NCBI GenBank assembly: GCA_044464765.1
Contig: JBIQKZ010000004.1
Coordinates: 162,626-226,625 of the forward strand
Direction: 5' to 3'
Origin: JBIQKZ01 sp044464765
Lineage (GTDB): Bacteria; Pseudomonadota; Gammaproteobacteria; Burkholderiales; Burkholderiaceae_B
Length of the DNA stretch: 64,000 bases
The position numbers and the translations under genes were made by a program. The notes beneath the pieces are model-generated. The model did no database searches, was not told the DNA's origin, and was given only the letters and a program-made list of their open reading frames with translations. Shown here piece by piece: positions 8,984 to 18,264 of this stretch. Numbering within the stretch: position 1 is the first letter of the stretch; every line of letters starts with the position of its first letter.

Positions 8984-10018
8984 TTATTCCTCCGGCGTGG
9001 CATGCTCGCCGCGTTTGATCGCCTGCATGAACTCCAGCTTCAACAGCAAGCGCTCCATGCCTTCCTGGTCCAGCCGTTCCGTGTTATGCGAATTGTAATC
9101 CTCGCTGCGCGAAATCTTTTCCTCGCCCTCGTCGAAATACTTGTCGTAGTTCAGGTCGCGCAAATCAGGTGGAACACGGAAATACTGGCCCATGTCTTCG
9201 GCACAGGCCATTTCCTCGCGGCTAAGCAAGGCTTCGTAGAGCTTTTCGCCATGGCGTGTGCCGATGACCTGAATAGGGTGATCGGGCTTACCGAGCATGG
9301 CCGTTAAGGTCTTGGCTAAGGTATGCACAGTAGCCGCCGGCGCTTTCTGCACAAACAAATCCCCATTATTACCGTGCTGAAAGGCGTACATAACCAGATC
9401 CACCGCGTCCGCCAGCGTCATCATGAACCGGGTCATGTTGGGATCGGTGATCGTTAACGGCTTGCCGGCCCGGATCTGTTCGATAAACAAAGGGATGACC
9501 GAACCGCGAGAAGCCATTACGTTACCGTAACGCGTGCCGCAAATGACAGTTTCCGAATCGTCCACATTGCGACTAGCGGCAACCATGACTTTCTCCATCA
9601 TTGCCTTCGAAATTCCCATAGCATTGATGGGATACACGGCCTTATCCGTACTCAAACAAACTACTCGTTTCACCTTGGCTGCAACTGCTGCTTCAAGTAC
9701 ATTCTCCGTACCCAATATATTGGTACGAACTGCCTGCATCGGATAAAACTCGCATGAGGGAACTTGCTTCAAGGCTGCTGCATGAAAAACAAAATCCACA
9801 CCGCGCATTGCTTGCTCTACGCTGCGCTGATCACGTACATCGCCGATATAGAACTTCAATTTTTCATTGACGAAGCGCTTCCGCATGTCATCTTGCTTCT
9901 TTTCATCCCGACTGAAGATGCGAATTTCGCCAATATCAGAACCTAAGAAACGCTTAAGAACAGCGTTACCGAAAGAGCCTGTTCCACCTGTAATGAGAAG
10001 AGTCGATCCCTTGAACAT
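8984..10018 (-). CDS. fnlA: UDP-GlcNAc 4,6-dehydratase/5-epimerase FnlA (CapE/WbjB)
   Basis: This soluble SDR enzyme of 344 residues begins the UDP-N-acetyl-L-fucosamine pathway. It has the nucleotide-binding motif ITGGTGSFGNAVLKRF, the DEKKQDDMRKRF segment of this subfamily, and STDKAVYPINAMGISKA, where Met occupies the SDR Tyr position, as in CapE. Unlike the WbpM-type protein in the same locus it has no membrane helices, so the locus holds two distinct UDP-GlcNAc 4,6-dehydratases feeding two sugars. The 158 bases upstream of the gene hold no recognised signal. Confidence 0.93.
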   Translation of the reverse strand: MFKGSTLLITGGTGSFGNAVLKRFLGSDIGEIRIFSRDEKKQDDMRKRFVNEKLKFYIGDVRDQRSVEQAMRGVDFVFHAAALKQVPSCEFYPMQAVRTNILGTENVLEAAVAAKVKRVVCLSTDKAVYPINAMGISKAMMEKVMVAASRNVDDSETVICGTRYGNVMASRGSVIPLFIEQIRAGKPLTITDPNMTRFMMTLADAVDLVMYAFQHGNNGDLFVQKAPAATVHTLAKTLTAMLGKPDHPIQVIGTRHGEKLYEALLSREEMACAEDMGQYFRVPPDLRDLNYDKYFDEGEEKISRSEDYNSHNTERLDQEGMERLLLKLEFMQAIKRGEHATPEE

Positions 10019-10176
10019 CCTAGTTCTCTTATATCAGTAATAATTAAAAGCATTGCAACATTACTCTAGCCCCGGTAGGGGTAAGCAACCGGAAGCTGCA
10101 CCCCAAACAGTGGAAAACGAATCTCGACACCGAGAAGCATCTGTTGCATCAAACAATCAAGTGATGACAGGCCCCA

Positions 10177-10686
10177 TCATTTTCCATACAGAATGGACTC
10201 ATGTTCGACTATTTGCTCAGGCGTAAACCGCATTTTCACAACGCGAGCAGGCACCCCTGCAACCATCGAGTATGCTGGAACATCTTCCGTAACCAGCGCT
10301 CCAGCCGCTATTATCGCGCCGCGGTGGATCCTAACACCCGACAGAACAATAGCCCCAAAACCGATCCATACATCGTCGTTAATGACAATGCTATGTTTAT
10401 CCCCTCTAGGCGCCTTGAACATAGGCGTTCCAATCACGTCAATAGTATGGGCGTCACGGGCAATTAAACCCACATGGGACGCGAGCATAACATGGTTACC
10501 AATAACTACATCGGTATTAATCACGCAATAATGCCCAATGCCAACGTCATCACCTAAAACTATTCGCTTATTTGGTGAAAAGAAAGTGGTAGAAAATTGC
10601 ACGTGAACATTCTTTCCATACTCTATCCACCTATACAGAACATGGAATAAGATTATATTTCTAACCCAATTTAAAAACTGCCTCAC
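10177..10686 (-). CDS. Hexapeptide-repeat acyltransferase (WcaF/maltose O-acetyltransferase type)
   Basis: This is a left-handed beta-helix acyltransferase of ~169 residues. Repeats of the IVLGDDVGIG, VVIGNHVMLA and VIGTPMF type are followed by INDDVWIGFGAIVLSGV and the closing AAGALVTEDVPAYSMVAGVPARV, typical of acetyl-CoA-dependent sugar O- or N-acetyltransferases. I chose the GTG at 10686, which has GAGG six bases before it; a GTG at 10698 is also in frame, and a TTG at 10767 would overlap the polymerase gene by 59 bases. It would decorate a repeat-unit sugar; the target is unknown. Confidence 0.75.
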   Translation of the reverse strand: MRQFLNWVRNIILFHVLYRWIEYGKNVHVQFSTTFFSPNKRIVLGDDVGIGHYCVINTDVVIGNHVMLASHVGLIARDAHTIDVIGTPMFKAPRGDKHSIVINDDVWIGFGAIVLSGVRIHRGAIIAAGALVTEDVPAYSMVAGVPARVVKMRFTPEQIVEHESILYGK

Positions 10687-10708
10687 CAATAACCTCACAC
10701 TAATAGTG

Positions 10709-12001
10709 TTAATCGTAAACTTCCCGACGCCAGAAATCCTTAAGGAATAAAAACAACAAAAACACAACGATCAAGCCATGCGTCAAAAATGCGTTAGGCA
10801 GATCTGAAGAAAGCAGGGGACTCAACAAGGCCCCAGAAGCGACCGCTAACACTAACGCACCGCCAAAACGATGGGCAAAACCATTCAACACTGCAAGAAT
10901 CAGACCCATTGCCAAGCCATAAAAAACCACGCCTCCGATACCTGCGTTAGCATAGCCCGCGCCAAGCCAGCCGGTATTGGCGCCGGCCAACGGATTATTA
11001 AAGTACTCCTTCCCAATCAGGAACGGTACGGAAAGATCGTACGGATAATCAAGGAGTCCTAACGAAATTTTGCTGTCGGACCAGAATACAAACATGTTAT
11101 TTGTTTGCGAAAACCAGTCAGCGAACATAAAGTTAATCGCAGCAGGAATAAAAAGAAGCCGATCCACAAACAAAATGAACAAGAAATCCGGCAGTATTCC
11201 GGTTTCATACCCCAGTACTACGGCAATGATAAAAGCTGCTATCCCCCACACCAATTTCACCCCACCCTTTTGAAAGCCTAGATACAACAGCACTGCAAAT
11301 ATAGGATAAAAAAGAACAGCTTTATGCGCCATCAACCCGAACATCAGGAGTCCACACAAAAATGCGAATAACGTATAAATATACTTTCGTTCCACTATCC
11401 CGCATACGGCTATTACGGGCAACAACACTTTAGTCGTTACAGAGAGCACATATCCCAATATCGGAGGTAAATTATCTGCAGCGGCCTGACGATATTCATA
11501 GACGTCCCAAAAATTAAGATTAAAATAGGTGCCGCCACCCATAGCAACAATATAAATCAACAACAGAATAACTAGAAGGGAGCACGCCCTAAGGACTGAT
11601 ACGAATGCAACGCCCTTATCGCCAAATCGCAAAGCGGGAAAGTAAATTTTCACTATCAATAAAACCAAAGCAAATGCGAAAATTACAGAATAAAAATAGG
11701 CTGCAGATAAATCGTATTTCGTGTAGAGCACGAACATGGGCAAGATAGGAAAAACAAATTGAATATGTACTATCAGATCTGATGGCTTTTCAAATTTAAT
11801 CGGCAAAGAAGACGCCAACAAAAAAACCAATAGTCCAGCGATAATAATATCAACTTGAAAAACAGCATCTCTTGCGCTAAAAAAAGTTGGTGTTAAAGCG
11901 AATAATGGGCCGTCAATCTCAAGAGACAGCCTCATCGCCAAAAATAGCGCAATGTATCCCAACACCACAAGAAAACGACCAAAACCAATTGAAATATGCA
12001 T
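10709..12001 (-). CDS. wzy: Wzy-like polysaccharide polymerase
   Basis: This very hydrophobic protein of 430 residues has about ten to twelve predicted membrane segments and a longer external loop in the second half (around SDSKISLGLLDYPYDLSVP and the ANTGWLGAGYANAGIGG segment). That topology and its place between two glycosyltransferase genes in a locus with wzx and wzz identify it as the O-antigen polymerase. Wzy proteins share little sequence, so the call rests on topology and context. Its ATG follows the upstream glycosyltransferase stop by six bases. Confidence 0.75.
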   Translation of the reverse strand: MHISIGFGRFLVVLGYIALFLAMRLSLEIDGPLFALTPTFFSARDAVFQVDIIIAGLLVFLLASSLPIKFEKPSDLIVHIQFVFPILPMFVLYTKYDLSAAYFYSVIFAFALVLLIVKIYFPALRFGDKGVAFVSVLRACSLLVILLLIYIVAMGGGTYFNLNFWDVYEYRQAAADNLPPILGYVLSVTTKVLLPVIAVCGIVERKYIYTLFAFLCGLLMFGLMAHKAVLFYPIFAVLLYLGFQKGGVKLVWGIAAFIIAVVLGYETGILPDFLFILFVDRLLFIPAAINFMFADWFSQTNNMFVFWSDSKISLGLLDYPYDLSVPFLIGKEYFNNPLAGANTGWLGAGYANAGIGGVVFYGLAMGLILAVLNGFAHRFGGALVLAVASGALLSPLLSSDLPNAFLTHGLIVVFLLFLFLKDFWRREVYD

Positions 12002-12007
12002 ACGAAG

Positions 12008-13159
12008 CTATGAGACGTACAAGCGTTTCGCCAAGTTTCTGTAATCCAGCAGTCTTTCAGCCAAACGAGCAGAATTATTTTGCATCATCTGCAAATCGTC
12101 CCTAGAAACTTGCATTATTGCCGCAAAAGCTTGCCTCAATGACATCCGGCCACCAACAAGCCACCCATTGTGTTCAATATATGGATGGTGACTAACTACG
12201 TCATCTAAGATTACTACGCAATGAGCACACAGACTCATCTGCATCGTCGCGGATTGGGTTCCTGGCTGAACGTAAACATCCGCAGCGCAGAGCAAGTCGA
12301 AAAGTTCGCTGGGGTGCAACCAACCGATATAGCTAATTCGCGGGTCTCCCTCTATTATTTCGTTGACCGATATGGACACATCCTCTTGTACGTGTCCCGC
12401 CAAAAGAAACCGGGCATTCGATTCTCTTTCGCAACTAAAAGCCTCCAATGAATCGACAATTTTTTTTCTGCTATTCATCTTTCCGCTTTGCACAAATAAC
12501 AACTCGTCGCTCTGGATATTGTACTGCTGCCTTACTGAACTCCTGATCGCTTCATACTCTTCTGAAGTGATAATACGTCCACCTAAGGGGTAAAACTCCA
12601 ACAGGCTCCTCGGGATCCCATACGTTTCTTGAGCAAAGTCCATAGCATCGATATTCACACATAATATTCGTTCGATATTCCTCAAGCTACGTTTCAATAT
12701 AGATCGATAGAAAATTTTGTGTAGAAATAAATCAGACACCCATCCTTTTGCGCTGTTATTAGCATCTGTGTGGCTATCCACAAAAAGACGTACGCTTGGG
12801 TTTCTCTCTTTATATTTAGAAACTGTTACCAACTCCCACCCGCCGGTTCCGTGAAATAAGATTACATCGGGCGCTAACTCCTCTAAGAGTTTATATACAC
12901 CGGGATGCATTCTTACTTTTCGCATCAGTTTGTGTGGAAGCCACTTTCTATAGGGCAAACGAATAACAGTTGCTCCGTCAGTGCCTAAATACTTACCTGG
13001 CGGCACATAAACGACTTTCCCGTCCTCGCCGAACGATTCGGTGGATGCAATGACCGTTACATCATGGCCATCAGCAACGTTCTGAGCCACTAATTCATTT
13101 TCTTGATAAGAAAAATTATCAATGTAGAAGCAAGATAAACAAAGATGGACAATTTTCAT
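12008..13159 (-). CDS. Family 4 glycosyltransferase
   Basis: This GT-B fold transferase of 383 residues has an N-terminal acceptor domain (MKIVHLCLSCFYIDNFSYQE, then a segment FHGTGGWEL) and a C-terminal domain with FVQSGKMNSRKKIVDSLEAF, ISYIGWLHPSELFDLLCAADVYVQPG and MQMSLCAHCVVILD, where the usual donor-binding E-x7-E pattern is poorly kept. It most likely adds one sugar of the repeat unit on undecaprenyl pyrophosphate at the cytoplasmic face. Donor and linkage cannot be read from sequence. It lies between wzx and wzy in the same direction. Confidence 0.78.
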   Translation of the reverse strand: MKIVHLCLSCFYIDNFSYQENELVAQNVADGHDVTVIASTESFGEDGKVVYVPPGKYLGTDGATVIRLPYRKWLPHKLMRKVRMHPGVYKLLEELAPDVILFHGTGGWELVTVSKYKERNPSVRLFVDSHTDANNSAKGWVSDLFLHKIFYRSILKRSLRNIERILCVNIDAMDFAQETYGIPRSLLEFYPLGGRIITSEEYEAIRSSVRQQYNIQSDELLFVQSGKMNSRKKIVDSLEAFSCERESNARFLLAGHVQEDVSISVNEIIEGDPRISYIGWLHPSELFDLLCAADVYVQPGTQSATMQMSLCAHCVVILDDVVSHHPYIEHNGWLVGGRMSLRQAFAAIMQVSRDDLQMMQNNSARLAERLLDYRNLAKRLYVS

Positions 13160-13229
13160 TTGTGAGCGTCGAATATAGAAGCAAATATTATTCTGTATGC
13201 AAGAAGCAACGGAATACTGCTCGCAAAGG

Positions 13230-14423
13230 TTACTTAATACGCACAGAAAACACCGCTAAAGCGAGGTAGAGTGAGTAAAGGACGAATTCCGAGCATGCCA
13301 ATAACACTAGATAGCCATCTAGTTCTACACGTCCTCGCGCAAATACGATCACTGAAACTGTAACTATGAAATATAAACCTTGCCACATCCCCCCAATGCC
13401 TATGCGATTCGTGATCAGAAAAACACAACTAATTGGCGACACGCTCATTCTCATCAATACTGGCGCAATTGCAAGCAACAAGAATTCGCGATCCGTTCGC
13501 CATCCATCGCCGAGCAAAATGTCCATTAAGGGTTCCCCTGCTATATAAACAACCAGGATCAAGAACAGTGCCAAACCGAACAAAGAGTACACCATGCGCC
13601 ACATTAGTGGCTCTATAGCATTTCCTTGGCGGTATACATCACCCGCGTGTTTATAGAAAACCTGCGCAGATGCCATTCCAAACAGCGTCAACGGAGCAGC
13701 CAGCAGTCGTTGCACCTGGGAGTAGTTACCGGCGCTTTCATCGCCGAAATAAGAAGCAATGAAGAGCAACGGGAGCGCCAACGACGCTGTGTCAAGAAGG
13801 GCCATAGGAGCAGATATAACCGGGTATTTATATGCCCTTCGCACTGCCGCCCACAACTGTTGGAAATTAACCCGTGAGAAAAGGTGTCTGGCACCAAATA
13901 TTCCAAACAGCAAGCCAAACATCCAACTCAATAGCAAGGCCCCATTCAAGCCAATAAAGGCCATCAACGCAAAAGCGACAAAAGCGGTTGGTTGTAACAG
14001 CCGAAGTAACGCCGCAGATTTAAAGTCGCCGGCCCGGGTGAACTGAGCCTGACAAACGTTCGTCCCAGCTAGAACGATAGCAACCCCACCTATCCACAAT
14101 AGCGAATCGCTAAGATTCTCAGGTACAAAATCCCAATAATTAGACAAGAGAAAAATTACTGTTGCCGTTAAGCAGCTAATAATGAAGGAGAGCGTCAGTG
14201 CCAACTGCAAGAGTGGCTTGACGTCCTTCTCTGGAACAGCAGGTAACGCCACATCAAAGCGTAACGCAGCAACCGTTGCTATTACGCCAGCGACAGCTAA
14301 CACGAAAGCATATTCCCCAAATTGCGATGGCGTGTATATTCGCGCCAAGATAGGGGTAGCCATCAGTGCGACGGCTTGCCCCCCTGCAATACCGGCTAAA
14401 TTGATAAAAATATTCTTTTTCAT
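13230..14423 (-). CDS. wzx: Wzx-type oligosaccharide flippase
   Basis: This protein of 397 residues has about twelve hydrophobic helices and the start typical of the MATE/MOP superfamily Wzx group: KNIFINLAGIAGGQAVALMATPILARIYTP (given here as a position, residues 3-32), followed by an FGEYAFV segment. It would move the lipid-linked repeat unit across the inner membrane. The ATG has GGAG five bases upstream. A 200-base gap separates it from the upstream amidotransferase gene, unusually long for this operon, and contains what looks like a gene remnant. Confidence 0.85.
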   Translation of the reverse strand: MKKNIFINLAGIAGGQAVALMATPILARIYTPSQFGEYAFVLAVAGVIATVAALRFDVALPAVPEKDVKPLLQLALTLSFIISCLTATVIFLLSNYWDFVPENLSDSLLWIGGVAIVLAGTNVCQAQFTRAGDFKSAALLRLLQPTAFVAFALMAFIGLNGALLLSWMFGLLFGIFGARHLFSRVNFQQLWAAVRRAYKYPVISAPMALLDTASLALPLLFIASYFGDESAGNYSQVQRLLAAPLTLFGMASAQVFYKHAGDVYRQGNAIEPLMWRMVYSLFGLALFLILVVYIAGEPLMDILLGDGWRTDREFLLLAIAPVLMRMSVSPISCVFLITNRIGIGGMWQGLYFIVTVSVIVFARGRVELDGYLVLLACSEFVLYSLYLALAVFSVRIK

Positions 14424-14496
14424 TCTGCTCCGAAATTGCTCTGCGGCACGGCCATCCTCTAAACCCCCAAGCCCTGCTAAAATGACTTTTCAAGCC

Positions 14497-14630
14497 CTAC
14501 ACATGGTCCGCATAACGTAGGTATGGCAGAACTTTTGTCATTGCTTTGCTCGGGATTATGTCTACATCAGGGAGCGTGTCGCCCTTAACTTTTTTCGGTG
14601 GGTGCGTACAACAATTGAACAACTCAACTC
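14497..14630 (-). pseudogene. possible glycosyltransferase C-terminal fragment
   Basis: Between the amidotransferase gene and wzx a short stop-to-stop frame of 43 codons reads GDTLPDVDIIPSK followed by AMTKVLPYLRYAD. That resembles the donor-domain segment of GT-B glycosyltransferases (a 'value-then-sheet, then xxLPYLRxAD' pattern) where it would be followed by a Gly-Ile/Leu-x-Pro stretch; here a stop follows. No start codon or ribosome binding site is evident. I read it as a relic of a deleted transferase gene, but the match is short and could be chance. Confidence 0.3.
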
Positions 14631-16516
14631 ACAGCACCGGTAAGCTGTTGCCAACGCACAAAATTAACCCAGCGCCAGAGCTGCCAACTGAACTGCGCTC
14701 GTCCTTGTACGATCGCCTCAAAACTCTCTAATAGTGCTTTTCGGTCAAGGAAGCTGATTTCATCACTTTGAGACAACCATTCGCGCAAGGTGTCTCCCAT
14801 TCCCAGTAGCCAGTGCTGCTCTGGCGTAGCAAATCCTATCTTATCCCGCCTGTCCAATATGTAATCGGGCACAATTTCCCGCATAGCCGCCCTAAAGACA
14901 CTTTTAGTTTCGCCTGAACTCGAGATTAAGTAATCTTCGGGCAAAGATAGTAGAAGATCTGCCATTGGCAAGGTCAAAAACGGCACTCTGCTTTCCACCG
15001 AAAAAGCCATGGAGTTTCTGTCTCCATGTCTAAGTAGACCCGGCAACCCACGATACTGTAGGCTCCGACTAAGAGCTTCGGTAACTCGCCGTGTTCTATA
15101 TTCACTATCTAAAGGGGGCCTCTGCTCGGAGAAGTTGATGCCAGCCTCTTGCATAAGATCGGTACGTAGCCAGCGAGGCGCAAAATCACGTCCCAACCTT
15201 CTCCTGGCTGCAGCGTATAAGCCATTGGGCAATTTTATTTTCCCCAACTCCATCCATGCCAGCTTATAAGACCGGCCTGGCCATTTCGACCACTGAGCTG
15301 CAAACTTCTGAGCTGCCCAGGGGCGGCCTTCCTCTAACAGGCTTAACAATCTATGCCCGGGATATCCACTATAGCCAGCTAACAATTCGTCAGCACCTTG
15401 CCCATCGAGAGTAACCGTTACGCCCGATTGACGAGCCAGCTGAAAAACACGATATTGTGCGTAGATACTAGTGCTACCAAAAGGCTCCCCTTGGGCAAGG
15501 ATCATGCTATCCAGATCCCTTAAAAGCTCTTCCCCTGTAGCCGTTACTTTGTGGACCTTGCAACTCATATCGAGCACCACTTTATCTACCCACTGCTCCT
15601 CTGATATCCGCTTATCCGGTGCTATATAGCTAAAGGCGTTTATATCCATAGTAGGTTCGACGTAGCGCATCGCACAAACTGTTGCCGATGAGTCGATACC
15701 CCCCGAAAGAGCAACACCAAGCGCTACATCACTTCTTAAATGCAAACGTATATTCTTTAAAAATTGATCACGCACAGCCTCTACTGCTTGATCAAAAGTT
15801 AAAGGCGCTAATGGGGAACGCCGCTGCGGCCACCAACATTCCGGCTGCCCTACTTTTCCCGTCGCTAGGTCGACCTCTAGCCAATGGCCTGGCATTAGAT
15901 GGTTTACACCATAAATAAAAGTGTCCTCATTACTATCGTAATCGCCGTGCACGAGGTAGTCGTAACTGCGTTGCCAATTTATTCTTGGGGTTTCGCCACG
16001 CAACGTAAGTAAGGCCGACTGCTCGGACGCAAATAAAAAACTGAGAGGACCCTGAGTGTAGAAAAATGGCTTGATGCCAAAGGCGTCCCTGGCACACGTT
16101 AGGGTACCAGCCGACTTATCCAAGACGACAAACGCAAACATCCCCTCGAACTTGGACAGACACTCTTCACGCCAATGCATCCAGGCGGTTAAAAGAACTT
16201 CTGTATCGGAATCCGAACGGAAAGTGTGCCCTAAGGCACGCAGCTCCGACCGAAGTTCCCGGTAGTTATATATCTCGCCATTGAACACAACAACATAGCG
16301 ACCACAGGCGGAGAGCATCGGCTGATGTCCAGCAGACGTTAAATCAATAATGGACAGTCGCGTCTGACCAAGCAGAACCACACCATTCTTTTCAGATGAA
16401 ATCTCATAGCCATCGTCATCTGGCCCCCGGTGCTTCAACTGAAGCAAAGCTCTTTTCGCTTTACCTTCAAGATCAGCCGGTGCAGTGCCCCACCAACCCC
16501 CAACTATCCCGCACAT
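14624..16516 (-). CDS. Asparagine-synthase-like glutamine amidotransferase (WbpS type)
   Basis: This AsnB-family enzyme has 630 residues. Met-Cys-Gly at the start provides the N-terminal Cys nucleophile of the class II glutaminase; the HRGPDDDGYE and FNGEIYNYRELR motifs and the synthetase P-loop SGGIDSS (residues ~270) are intact. In polysaccharide loci such proteins amidate the carboxyl group of a uronic acid. Here wlbA/wlbB/wlbC upstream would supply a diacetamido-uronic acid, so a uronamide product is likely. The start at 16516 leaves Cys at position 2, required for catalysis; the frame opens nine codons earlier. Confidence 0.88.
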   Translation of the reverse strand: MCGIVGGWWGTAPADLEGKAKRALLQLKHRGPDDDGYEISSEKNGVVLLGQTRLSIIDLTSAGHQPMLSACGRYVVVFNGEIYNYRELRSELRALGHTFRSDSDTEVLLTAWMHWREECLSKFEGMFAFVVLDKSAGTLTCARDAFGIKPFFYTQGPLSFLFASEQSALLTLRGETPRINWQRSYDYLVHGDYDSNEDTFIYGVNHLMPGHWLEVDLATGKVGQPECWWPQRRSPLAPLTFDQAVEAVRDQFLKNIRLHLRSDVALGVALSGGIDSSATVCAMRYVEPTMDINAFSYIAPDKRISEEQWVDKVVLDMSCKVHKVTATGEELLRDLDSMILAQGEPFGSTSIYAQYRVFQLARQSGVTVTLDGQGADELLAGYSGYPGHRLLSLLEEGRPWAAQKFAAQWSKWPGRSYKLAWMELGKIKLPNGLYAAARRRLGRDFAPRWLRTDLMQEAGINFSEQRPPLDSEYRTRRVTEALSRSLQYRGLPGLLRHGDRNSMAFSVESRVPFLTLPMADLLLSLPEDYLISSSGETKSVFRAAMREIVPDYILDRRDKIGFATPEQHWLLGMGDTLREWLSQSDEISFLDRKALLESFEAIVQGRAQFSWQLWRWVNFVRWQQLTGAVS

Positions 16517-16552
16517 AAGCAATCCAAATGTATACCGCACCACTTCCGGGTA

Positions 16553-17680
16553 CTAAAAAACACGAACAGCTCCTGTTTGCTCCACCACACGAGTGGTCTG
16601 AGATTTGAAAGCATCTGCGATTATTTGTATTTGCTGATCTGATAAGTATGGATGCATAGGCAGGCTTAACACTCGCTCCGCCACGGCGTCCCCGATCAAT
16701 AGAGTCGCTTCTGGATCAGCGACGGCCGGCTGCTTATTAAGCGGGATAGGGTAGTGAACGGCCGTGGGAATACCGATATTCTGTAGTATTGCCTGCAAAG
16801 CCCCACGCTCATGAGTTTGAATGGTGAATTGAGCATATGCACTTATATTATGCTCTTCAATGTAGGGGATACTTACAATCCCAGCTTGCGCTAAAAAAAG
16901 GCCATACTTAGCCGCCACTTGCTGGCGCAGCATGATCTCCTCAGAAAGAATTTCAAGCTTAGGTAATAAAATAGCCGCTTGCAAGGTATCCAACCTGCTG
17001 TTTACCCCCACCCGTATATGGTGATACCGCCGGTCTTGCCCGTGCCGCGCAATCTGGCGTAGCACAACCGCCAACTCATCGTCATTGGTAAAGATTGCAC
17101 CGCCGTCCCCATAGCATCCCAAGGGTTTACTCGGAAAAAAGCTGGTACACGCCACGGTGCTTAAGTTACCCGAATGCCGGCCTTTATAGGTGGCGCCAAA
17201 ACTTTGGGCCGCATCTTCAATTACCGGGATTCCATGCTTAGCTGCAATCGCGTTAATGGCATCAAAGTCCGCGCATTGCCCGTACAGTGATACTGGAATA
17301 ATTGCCTTGGTACGCGGCGTAATGGCCGCTTCCAGCAGCGCAGGATCCAGGTTATAAGTTCGCGGATCAATATCCACATACACGGGTTTGGCGCCAAGCA
17401 CAGCAACTGTTTCCGCCGTGGCAATATAGGTAAACCCCGGGGTAATCACTTCGTCGCCAGGCCCAATACCAAAGGCCATTTGTGCAATTTGCAATGCATC
17501 GGTGCCGTTGGCACAGGTTATGCAATGCTTCACGCCAATAAATGCGGCCAGCTTTTCTTCTAGCTCGGCCACTTCGGGCCCGAGTATATATTTTCCATGG
17601 GCCAATACCCGCTGAATGCCCGCGTCGATCTTGTCTTTGATACGTGCTTGTTGGGCTTTGAGGTCGACAAATTCGATCAT
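16553..17680 (-). CDS. wlbC: UDP-2-acetamido-3-keto-glucuronate 3-aminotransferase (WlbC/WbpE)
   Basis: This DegT-family PLP enzyme of 375 residues opens with MIEFVDLKAQQARIKDKI, typical of the WbpE/WlbC group. It carries CANGTDALQ, IEDAAQSFGATYKGRHSG and the PLP lysine in FFPSKPLGCYGDGGA. It transfers an amino group to C3 of UDP-3-keto-GlcNAcA. The gene lies two bases after wlbB and completes a contiguous wlbA-wlbB-wlbC set as known from Bordetella and Pseudomonas (wbpB-wbpD-wbpE). Confidence 0.92.
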   Translation of the reverse strand: MIEFVDLKAQQARIKDKIDAGIQRVLAHGKYILGPEVAELEEKLAAFIGVKHCITCANGTDALQIAQMAFGIGPGDEVITPGFTYIATAETVAVLGAKPVYVDIDPRTYNLDPALLEAAITPRTKAIIPVSLYGQCADFDAINAIAAKHGIPVIEDAAQSFGATYKGRHSGNLSTVACTSFFPSKPLGCYGDGGAIFTNDDELAVVLRQIARHGQDRRYHHIRVGVNSRLDTLQAAILLPKLEILSEEIMLRQQVAAKYGLFLAQAGIVSIPYIEEHNISAYAQFTIQTHERGALQAILQNIGIPTAVHYPIPLNKQPAVADPEATLLIGDAVAERVLSLPMHPYLSDQQIQIIADAFKSQTTRVVEQTGAVRVF

Positions 17681-17682
17681 GT

Positions 17683-18264
17683 TTACGCCGTATGTTTCGT
17701 TAAAGTAGTGCCGTCAAGCTGGTAAACGGCGCCGGTATGCTGGCACACAGCTTTTCCTTGACCGTGCAACGGTATTTGCAGCTGCTCGCCAAATTCGCTC
17801 ATCCAACCGATTTGCTTGGCGGGCACACCCACCATCAAGGCGTAAGCAGGAACATCTTTATTGATGACAGCCCCCGCGCCCACAAACGCAAACTCGCCTA
17901 CCGTCACCCCGCACACAATGGTGCAATTAGCGCCCAAAGTGGCTCCTTTTTTTATCAAGGTGTCACGATATTCATTCTTGCGTTCGACTAAAGAGCGGGG
18001 ATTATAGACGTTGGTAAACACCATGCTGGGGCCACAGAACACGCCCTCTTCCAGGGTCACGTTATCGTATATCGATACGTTGTTCTGTATTTTGCAATGG
18101 TCACCGATAACCACCTTGTTACCCACGAACACGTTCTGTCCCATGGACACACCCCGCCCAATTACTGCGCCGCCGCAAATGTGCACAAAATGCCACACAC
18201 GTGAGCCTTCGCCGATTTGCGCGCCCTCATCCACAATCGCGCTAGGATGCTGGTAGTGCGTCAT
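17683..18264 (-). CDS. wlbB: UDP-GlcNAc3N-uronate N-acetyltransferase (WlbB/WbpD)
   Basis: This left-handed beta-helix acetyltransferase of 193 residues starts THYQHPSAIVDEGAQIGEGSRVWHFVHICGG (residues 2-32). The conserved HFVHI segment, the MGQNVFVGNKVVIGDHCKIQNNV repeat block (residues 42-64) and MVFTNVYNPRS are hallmarks of WbpD/WlbB. It acetylates the 3-amino group made by WlbC to give UDP-2,3-diacetamido-2,3-dideoxy-glucuronate. Its ATG overlaps the wlbA stop by one base (TAATG). Confidence 0.93.
   Translation of the reverse strand: MTHYQHPSAIVDEGAQIGEGSRVWHFVHICGGAVIGRGVSMGQNVFVGNKVVIGDHCKIQNNVSIYDNVTLEEGVFCGPSMVFTNVYNPRSLVERKNEYRDTLIKKGATLGANCTIVCGVTVGEFAFVGAGAVINKDVPAYALMVGVPAKQIGWMSEFGEQLQIPLHGQGKAVCQHTGAVYQLDGTTLTKHTA

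Noticed and set aside
8984..10018. WbpM-type call for the second 4,6-dehydratase
   Set aside because: It lacks membrane helices and the first Rossmann domain and is followed by fnlB and fnlC, so FnlA/CapE is the better call.
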